From: a virus
DNA length: 28,325 nt
Strand: one strand, 5' to 3'
Virus record (IMG/VR): IMGVR_UViG_3300017768_000057
Span: 1-28,325 of that record
The notes under the pieces are model-generated. The model was given only the letters and a program-made list of their open reading frames with translations. It did no database searches and was not told the origin of the DNA. The stretch's first letter is position 1, and the number at the start of each line of letters is the position of its first letter. Both the position numbers and the translations under genes were made by a program. Shown here piece after piece: positions 22,975 to 28,325 of the stretch.

Positions 22975-25608
22975 ATGGCATATAACTCACCCAATAGATC
23001 AGAAAGATTATTACAAGGTAGAAGATTTACTACTAATGATCTTACATTAACTCAAGAAGCATTTACAGATGTATTTGATTTAGGGGCTAATGAAATATTT
23101 ACAGATGACGGGTTAATCCCTACGGGAAGTAGCCAACTACCTTATAGTGGTTCTAGTCAAGATGGGTTAATAATTTCAGCTAGTTTAGTAGATCCTACTA
23201 CTTACACAGAGGGAAGTGCTGATGATCTAGCAATTGTAAAATTCCACCATAGAAAAAAACTCAAGGGAGCTGCTGACGGGCAAAGGGAAGTTTATTATTT
23301 TACTACTGATGATCCTGATGCCCATGATGATTATGTAACTTCTGACCAAATTATAGAAGCGGACCAACAAACTAATTTTGTATCCCCCAAGTATATAATA
23401 CCTGGACACGCTTCTAGAAATGCTGAATCTTTAACCCCTGGTTATAAGGTAGCAATTTCTTATGGTAATGATGAAAACAACGTTACTGCCGCTACAGATG
23501 ACCAATTTGTATTTGATTATAAAACAGGTGTTCTTACCTGGGTAGGTACTCCTCCACATGATGGAAATGATTTTGTATTTGCTACTGCTTATCAATATGT
23601 TGGTAGAACATTAAGAACCCAAATAGATGATGGTACATTAGGAGGATCAGGATTCCCTTTTAGTGGTAGTGCCGTAATTACAGGTTCATTAATTGTATCA
23701 GGAGCTACTAGCACAGATGTAGTAGATTTTACTAATGTATCCGTTATTAGTGGTTCTACTTTTAGTGGTAGTTTTGTAGGTAATGGTAGTGACTTAACAG
23801 GAGTAACAGTTGATGCTAGTACAGTTACCTTAGGGGGTGTATTAGGGGGAACTGCAAATGCTGCTACTTTTACAAATAATGTACTTTCAGGTAGTGGAGC
23901 AAATAATCAAGTTGCTATTTTTAATGGGGCAAGTGAATTAGATGGTTCATCCAATTTAACGTTTAATGGTAATACATTAACAGCGGCCACCGCTTCTATT
24001 ACCCAAAATCTAACAGTTGGTAAAAATTTAACAGTTACAGGTGATTTAACTGTTAGTGGTACTACAACAACTATTAATTCAACTGAAGTTGAAATTGGAG
24101 ATAGAATTATAGTACTAAATGCTGCCTTAGGAGGTGGATCAGGTAATGCCGGTATTAATGTTCATGTAAGCGCATCGGATGGTAACCCTACTGCCCATAC
24201 AGGTAGTTTCTTATGGGATGATGATGAAAAATATTGGAAAGGAGGCGAATTAGGATCTGAAGCTAAATTCTTAAGAGAAACTGGAGATGGTATTATTAGT
24301 GGTTCAGCCCAATTACCTAGTATTGCCGCTTTAAATACATTCAGTGGTTCTGCCAATACAAGTATTGCAGCTCTTAATACCAAAACAGGTTCTTTAGACT
24401 CAGATATTAGTACAATTAACACCAGCATAACTTCTCTTAACGCCAAGACTGGTTCTTTGGATTCTAATATTAGTACTATTAATACTAGCATTACTGCTTT
24501 AAACACAGAAACAGGCTCTATTAATACTAAAATTACTGCTTTAAACACTAAGACAGGCTCTTTAGACTCAGATATTAGTACTATAAACACTAGTGTAACT
24601 GCCCTTAATACCAAAACAGGTTCTTTAGACTCAGATATTAGTACCATAAATACTATTATAACCGCTCTTAATACTGAAACAGGTTCTATTAATGCTAGTA
24701 TAGCCGCCCTTAACACCAAAACAGGTTCCTTAGATTCTAGTATTAGTAATATAAACACTAGTGTTACTGCTTTAAACACTAAGACGGGCTCTTTAGATAG
24801 CGATATTAGCACAATTAACACTATTATAACTGCTCTTAATACCGAAACTGGCTCTATAAATACTAGTATAACTGCCCTTAACACTAAGACAGGTTCACTT
24901 GACAGTGATATTAGCACAATTAATACTAGTGTAACCGCCCTTAATACTAAAACTGGTTCTTTAGATACTGAACAATCAACCCAAAATAGCAGATTATCTA
25001 GTATAGAAACTAAAACAGGTTCCTTAGATTCTGATATTAGTAATATAAACACTAGTGTTACTGCCTTAAATACATTTACAGGATCGGCAGCCACCTTTAC
25101 TAATTATACGGAAAATCACGTAGCAGTATTTACTGCAACTACTGGACAAGTAGAAGGATCTGCTAATTTAACCTTTAATGGTACTTTATTAACAGCAGCA
25201 ACTGCTTCTATTAGCCAAAATTTAACTGTTGGAGGTGATTTAACAGTAAATGGTACTACTACAACAGTTAACTCAACTGAAGTCGAGATCGGTGATAATA
25301 TTATAATATTAAATAGTGCTACAGCCGCAGCAAATGCCGGTATCTATGTATTTGATCAAGATAGTGCAGGTGTAACAGGATCACTATTATATAAATACGA
25401 TTCTAACTACTGGATGGCGGGTGAAAAAGATTCAGAAAAAAGAATTGCTTTATTTAATGCTGCTAACCCTACAAATAGTGGTTTTATTCATTTAGATGAC
25501 TCAGATAATATAGTTTCAGTAGCATCGGGTTCAACTGTTGGTGCTTTCCTCCAGAAAACCGCCGATGGGTTTGCAGTATCCGCTGTAATTGACGGAGGTA
25601 CCTACTAA
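22975..25608 (+). CDS. Giant fibre with heptad-repeat stalk (877 aa)
   Basis: The largest gene of the window. Residues 1-220 form a distinct N-terminal domain (MAYNSPNRSERLLQGRRFTT; VYYFTTDDPDAHDDYVT; YDFKTGVLTW-type strands), probably the attachment base. Residues about 225-290 have FPFSGSAVITGSLIVSG and GSFVGNGSDLTGV. Two copies of the LNSG-type module flank the stalk: one at about 297-435 (INSTEVEIGDRIIVLNAAL) and one at about 706-825 (VNSTEVEIGDNIIILNSAT). The stalk between them (449-705) has 14 units of 14 or 21 residues, each a multiple of seven, fitting a trimeric coiled coil. It ends VIDGGTY. No S74 domain is present. A long minus-strand frame at 24162-25094 is a side effect of the repeats. 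Confidence 0.85.
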   Translation: MAYNSPNRSERLLQGRRFTTNDLTLTQEAFTDVFDLGANEIFTDDGLIPTGSSQLPYSGSSQDGLIISASLVDPTTYTEGSADDLAIVKFHHRKKLKGAADGQREVYYFTTDDPDAHDDYVTSDQIIEADQQTNFVSPKYIIPGHASRNAESLTPGYKVAISYGNDENNVTAATDDQFVFDYKTGVLTWVGTPPHDGNDFVFATAYQYVGRTLRTQIDDGTLGGSGFPFSGSAVITGSLIVSGATSTDVVDFTNVSVISGSTFSGSFVGNGSDLTGVTVDASTVTLGGVLGGTANAATFTNNVLSGSGANNQVAIFNGASELDGSSNLTFNGNTLTAATASITQNLTVGKNLTVTGDLTVSGTTTTINSTEVEIGDRIIVLNAALGGGSGNAGINVHVSASDGNPTAHTGSFLWDDDEKYWKGGELGSEAKFLRETGDGIISGSAQLPSIAALNTFSGSANTSIAALNTKTGSLDSDISTINTSITSLNAKTGSLDSNISTINTSITALNTETGSINTKITALNTKTGSLDSDISTINTSVTALNTKTGSLDSDISTINTIITALNTETGSINASIAALNTKTGSLDSSISNINTSVTALNTKTGSLDSDISTINTIITALNTETGSINTSITALNTKTGSLDSDISTINTSVTALNTKTGSLDTEQSTQNSRLSSIETKTGSLDSDISNINTSVTALNTFTGSAATFTNYTENHVAVFTATTGQVEGSANLTFNGTLLTAATASISQNLTVGGDLTVNGTTTTVNSTEVEIGDNIIILNSATAAANAGIYVFDQDSAGVTGSLLYKYDSNYWMAGEKDSEKRIALFNAANPTNSGFIHLDDSDNIVSVASGSTVGAFLQKTADGFAVSAVIDGGTY
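24319..25089 (+). repeat. Tandem 42/63-bp coding repeats in the giant fibre
   Basis: Fourteen in-frame units of 42 or 63 bases (14 or 21 residues). Apart from the ends they follow the order 63-63-42 three times (24361-24528, 24529-24696, 24697-24864; 168 bases each), then 63-63-63 (24865-25053). Short units read 'ALNTETGSIN', long units 'ALNTKTGSLDSDISTINT'. Caps ALNTFSGSA and ALNTFTGSA stand at the two ends. Silent sites differ freely between units while residues are kept. Confidence 0.9.
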
Positions 25609-25630
25609 GACTACATATATATTTCTTTTA

Positions 25631-25658
25631 AAGAGCTCCAAGGTTTCTTGGGGCTCTT
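25631..25658 (+). terminator. Long hairpin between fibre genes (possible terminator)
   Basis: AAGAGCTCCAAG pairs with CTTGGGGCTCTT over 12 bp (one G-T pair) around a 4-base loop GTTT. It lies 22 bases after the stop of the giant fibre. It lacks a proper T run on either strand (TTTTA precedes it, ACTATG follows), so termination would be inefficient or factor-dependent; it could also stabilise the 3' end of the fibre message. Confidence 0.6.
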
Positions 25659-25671
25659 ACTATGTATACTT

Positions 25672-25685
25672 GTAGTATATACTAC
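25672..25685. promoter_or_regulatory. 14-bp perfect palindrome upstream of fibre gene
   Basis: GTAGTATATACTAC is a perfect palindrome located between the 25631 hairpin and the ATG at 25707. The size and symmetry suit a dimeric DNA-binding site, and the place suits an operator or promoter element for the downstream fibre genes. No binding protein can be named. Confidence 0.4.
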
Positions 25686-25706
25686 CTTAAAATATAGACC
25701 ATATAT

Positions 25707-26525
25707 ATGGCACAAGTAGTTAAATTAAAACGCAGTTCAGTTGTTGGGAAAGTCCCTACAACTTCTAACCTAGAGTTAGGAGAATTATCTATCAACACAC
25801 ATGATGGTAGAATATTTTTTGAAAAGAACAATGGTTCTGATTCTATTGAACATATTATAACTACTAATAGCCAAACAACTGGTAGTATAGAGATAGTAGG
25901 CAACATTACAGCCTCGGGCAATATAAGTTCCAGTGGCACTATACATACTAGTAACATAGAATCAGATAGTAATTTAATAATTACTAGTAGTAATCTTACT
26001 TTAGGGACTAATCAAAATATAACTATAGTTCCTAAAGGTAACACTACTCCTATTACTATAAACCACCCTATGTCTAGTATAAATAACAATAGAGGTGTTA
26101 TTAAATATAAAAATGACGATGTAGCTTCACATTATATCAGTGATCAATATCTATTATCCCAAAGTAATACTTTAGGGGTTTATAAAGGAGTGGGTGTGGC
26201 TACAATATCGGCTTCTATAGGATCTGCTTTTACACAAGATGTAGCCGATTTTGCTACTTCATTTGTAGCAGTTCATATGAATTATAATGCTGTAGGTGCA
26301 CAAGGTGGATATGTAGAAACGGGCGAATTTCATATAGCTTATAATCAATCGGGAAATTCATATAACCATCAGCCTAAAGTACTTTTAGCTAAAAATACAA
26401 GCCAAACTATTTTAAACTTAACATCTTCAGCTGCATATTGTAATGTCTCGGCCCAAATAAATCCTGCTTTTGGGCCTGTAGAAATTATGTATGAATTTAC
26501 TGCGTTTACACAAGGAATAATATAA
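25707..26525 (+). CDS. Fibre-type protein with collar-like N-terminus (272 aa)
   Basis: N-terminus MAQVVKLKRSSVVGKVPTTS followed by NLELGELSINTHDGRIFFEK (21-40), a clear 'LGEL-INT-DG-IFFEK' domain of phage tail fibres. A beta stem with 'ITASGNISSSGTI' repeats follows to about residue 115. The C-terminal part (about 120-272) is a different, more hydrophobic domain: KYKNDDVASHYISDQYLL, AVHMNYNAVGAQGGYVETGE, HPQKVLLA-type strands and YEFTAFTQGII. It looks like a compact jelly-roll-type tip, perhaps the receptor-binding end; this is inference. It follows a hairpin and palindrome and so may begin a transcript. The stop overlaps the next ATG. Confidence 0.75.
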   Translation: MAQVVKLKRSSVVGKVPTTSNLELGELSINTHDGRIFFEKNNGSDSIEHIITTNSQTTGSIEIVGNITASGNISSSGTIHTSNIESDSNLIITSSNLTLGTNQNITIVPKGNTTPITINHPMSSINNNRGVIKYKNDDVASHYISDQYLLSQSNTLGVYKGVGVATISASIGSAFTQDVADFATSFVAVHMNYNAVGAQGGYVETGEFHIAYNQSGNSYNHQPKVLLAKNTSQTILNLTSSAAYCNVSAQINPAFGPVEIMYEFTAFTQGII

Positions 26526-26755
26526 TGCCAAGTAATACACTCATATTAGGTAGTTTAGCATCATCAGGCTCACTATATACACAGGATAGTTTACTATTTG
26601 GTAAATTTAGTGATGCTACTGACTTTGAAGTTGATTCATTTATTGATAATACTAGTGGATCATTAAGTTTTGACTTTAATAATAATAAATTTAGTTTTAA
26701 TAAACCTGTTAGCGCAAGTTTATTTATAGGAACCATTAATGGAGGCTCATTTTAA
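26525..26755 (+). CDS. Tiny fibre-type protein ending NGGSF (76 aa)
   Basis: The ATG overlaps the preceding stop (TAATG), so the gene is coupled to the 272-aa fibre. The product MPSNTLILGSLASSGSLYTQ is beta-rich and ends SASLFIGTINGGSF, almost the same as the ending of the 286-aa protein at 17633. It has no tip or coiled coil. Like the 82-aa protein at 20101, it may be an accessory fibre segment or a short cap added to a larger fibre. Confidence 0.65.
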   Translation: MPSNTLILGSLASSGSLYTQDSLLFGKFSDATDFEVDSFIDNTSGSLSFDFNNNKFSFNKPVSASLFIGTINGGSF

Positions 26756-26775
26756 TCAATATGTATATATAAGAT

Positions 26776-28325
26776 ATGTCAAATAGTACAATAAAATTAA
26801 AAAGCAGTGCTACTGCTGGAAATACACCATCTTCACTAGAAACAGGTGAATTTGCAATTAATATTGCTGATGGTAATTTATTTTATGGTAGTGCATCTGC
26901 TGTAAAACAAGATTTAGTATTAGAAACCCTAACAGTTAAGGGATCATTAACCGCAGAAAATTATATAGTTTCATCTTCGGTCACCCATATGACACAGTCA
27001 TTTAGTAGTGGTTCTACTATTTTTGGTGATAGTATAGATGATACCCATTTATTTACAGGCAGCTTAAAATTAACGGGTAGTACAGAAATTATAGGAGGAG
27101 TATTATCAATTCCAGGATTTGCTAATGTATCATCATCACTTGCCGCAGCATCCGCTGGTGGGATAAGTGCCGTAGTAGACGATACTTCCCCACAATTAGG
27201 GGGTGATTTAGATGCAAACGGAAAAAATATAGGGTTTGGAGACAATGATTCGGCTTCATTTGGTGCTGCAGGTGATTTAAAAATCTACCACGATGGTAGT
27301 GATAGTTTTATTAAGGATACGGGAACTGGAGATTTAAAAATACATGCAAGCACACTTAAAATATCAGATGCTGATGGTTCCCCCGATTTTATAACAGTAT
27401 CTAATAGTTCATTCAATTTAAGGCCAGCAAATGGTATAATCAATATAAGCAATAATAAAATAGGAAATGGTACTGATGAAGAATATATTGAATTTAGTGC
27501 TACTGATATTGATTTCCATGTTGAAGATACCCAACGTTTAAGAGTTGGTGATGGGTTTGTTGCGGTTAGTGGTAGTTTTAACACAACGGGTAGTGTCGAT
27601 ATAAATGGTACCTTATCAATTCCAGGATTTGCTAATGTATCATCATCACTTGCCGCAGCATCCGCTGGTGGCGATAACCTAGGTAACCATACTGCTACCC
27701 AAGATTTAAATATGGGTGGTAATGCTATTACTAGTGTTGGTAACGTTGATGGTGTAGATGTATCAACATTAAATAGTAGTTTTAATACTCTTGAAGGTAA
27801 AACATTAGTTTCAGGCTCGGCCCAAACAGTAGCCAATTTAGATACTCAGAATGTTGTTGTAGGATCATTAAATATAAAATCAGAGATTACTGATAGTTTT
27901 AGAATCCAAAATTCAGGTGGTACTACTACTTATGTTAATTTTTCCCCACAAGGAGGTTTAGAAGTAGATTTAGGAGGAACAGGAAATAGTATAAGTGCTA
28001 GTCAAGATATTAAAACCCATGGTGATTTTATAGGTGCAAATACTCATATAAGACTTACTAACCCTGATGGGGGTGGTGGTAGTGGATTATACTTAAGTAG
28101 TAGTGGAGATTTACAAGGTAGTAGTTTTAAAATATTTGCAGGAGATATAGGAGGTGTAGGTCAGGGAACTTTATTAACAGTTGATGACGCAAATGAACAA
28201 ATTACTACTAGTAAAGCTTTAGGTGTTACAGGAAACATAACGGTTACAGGAACTGTTGATGGTAGAGATGTAGCAGCTGATGGTATTAAATTAGATGGAA
28301 TAACAGCAGCAGGAATTTCAGGTTC
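26776..28325 (+). CDS. Large tail fibre, 3' end outside window
   Basis: The ATG at 26776 opens a frame that stays open to the end of the window (at least 516 residues). It starts MSNSTIKLKSSATAGNTPSS, then LETGEFAINIADGNLFYGSA (21-40), the same collar-like domain as in the 25707 gene. VVDDTSPQLGGDLDANGKNI and DLKIYHDGSDSFI (about 134-175) are stretches very common in marine phage tail fibres, as is DGRDVAADGIKLDGITAAG near the window end. A 20-residue segment LSIPGFANVSSSLAAASAGG occurs twice, 170 residues apart, encoded by an identical 59-bp stretch. The C-terminal domain, which might hold a chaperone or tip, lies outside. Confidence 0.85.
   Translation, partial: MSNSTIKLKSSATAGNTPSSLETGEFAINIADGNLFYGSASAVKQDLVLETLTVKGSLTAENYIVSSSVTHMTQSFSSGSTIFGDSIDDTHLFTGSLKLTGSTEIIGGVLSIPGFANVSSSLAAASAGGISAVVDDTSPQLGGDLDANGKNIGFGDNDSASFGAAGDLKIYHDGSDSFIKDTGTGDLKIHASTLKISDADGSPDFITVSNSSFNLRPANGIINISNNKIGNGTDEEYIEFSATDIDFHVEDTQRLRVGDGFVAVSGSFNTTGSVDINGTLSIPGFANVSSSLAAASAGGDNLGNHTATQDLNMGGNAITSVGNVDGVDVSTLNSSFNTLEGKTLVSGSAQTVANLDTQNVVVGSLNIKSEITDSFRIQNSGGTTTYVNFSPQGGLEVDLGGTGNSISASQDIKTHGDFIGANTHIRLTNPDGGGGSGLYLSSSGDLQGSSFKIFAGDIGGVGQGTLLTVDDANEQITTSKALGVTGNITVTGTVDGRDVAADGIKLDGITAAGISG
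27103..27161 (+). repeat. 59-bp direct repeat, copy 1
   Basis: Identical in all 59 bases to 27613-27671, 510 bases away and in the same reading frame. It encodes LSIPGFANVSSSLAAASAGG inside the last fibre gene. Identity also at silent sites points to a recent duplication, gene conversion or recombination site. Confidence 0.95.
27613..27671 (+). repeat. 59-bp direct repeat, copy 2
   Basis: Second identical copy of the 27103-27161 stretch. After copy 1 the fibre continues with a VDDTSPQLGGDLDANG module; after copy 2 it continues with DNLGNHTATQDLNMGG. The repeat thus marks the junction to two different downstream modules. Confidence 0.95.

Noticed and set aside
24319-25089. CRISPR-like array
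   Set aside because: Units are contiguous, in frame, diverged at silent sites and have no spacers; they encode a coiled coil.
24162-25094. 310-aa open frame on the minus strand across the fibre stalk
   Set aside because: It is antisense to the tandem repeats; its own repeated Val/Leu/Ser composition (SKEPVLVLRAV type) mirrors the coding repeat, and there is no start region of its own.
24855-26086. Further TATAAATA octamers at 24855, 25390 and 26079
   Set aside because: All are inside coding sequence, at about the frequency expected in such AT-rich DNA.
12251-28325. Diversity-generating retroelement acting on the fibres
   Set aside because: No reverse transcriptase gene or template/variable repeat pair with A-specific differences is visible in the window; the identical 59-bp repeat shows no adenine mutagenesis.

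Overview
The window is a late (virion) gene block of a tailed phage of the T4-like myovirus type. Terminase, portal, prohead protease, prohead core, major capsid and neck proteins can all be recognised. All genes but one lie on the plus strand, packed with short gaps or 1-4 base overlaps. The DNA is AT-rich. Almost no start codon has a Shine-Dalgarno sequence; starts follow A/T-rich stretches, as is usual in Bacteroidota and their phages. Together with the style of the fibre proteins, this suggests a (probably marine) Bacteroidota host. That is an inference, not a proof.

Region 1 (1-8579) is the head module: large terminase (5' end outside the window), portal, an unrecognised 280-aa protein, two tiny proteins, prohead protease, one minus-strand membrane protein, acidic prohead core/scaffold and major capsid protein. 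It closes with a strong intrinsic terminator (8552-8579). The longest gene-free stretch, 5537-5723 (187 bases), holds a T4-late-promoter-like octamer and three consecutive hairpins ahead of the scaffold-capsid genes. No stretch over 300 bases lacks a gene.

Region 2 (8617-12251) is PhoH-like ATPase, then neck and tail-completion genes: gp13-like, a 118-aa unknown, gp14-like and gp15-like. Their place downstream of the capsid gene, and the lack of sheath (gp18) and tube (gp19) genes between terminase and portal, differ from T4 and cyanophage order.

Region 3 (12251-28325) is almost entirely fibre-type adhesin genes rich in Ser, Gly, Thr and Asn, from 76 to 877 aa, with the last running off the window. 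They share interchangeable modules: two types of N-terminus, a repeated 'LNSG...W' module, 'GIGT' stretches and a C-terminal NGGSF ending. One carries an S74 self-cleaving chaperone domain, one has an EGPE/RGR tip-like domain, and one has a long heptad-repeat stalk with a 56-residue super-period. Two non-fibre proteins (18493-19401) and two further tiny ORFs (12758, 15937) sit among them.

Read together, region 1 builds and packages the head, region 2 joins head to tail, and region 3 supplies a large modular set of fibres for host attachment. The least explained items are the structured leader at 5602-5684, the lone antisense membrane gene, the GC-rich island before the S74 fibre, and the fibre array itself.
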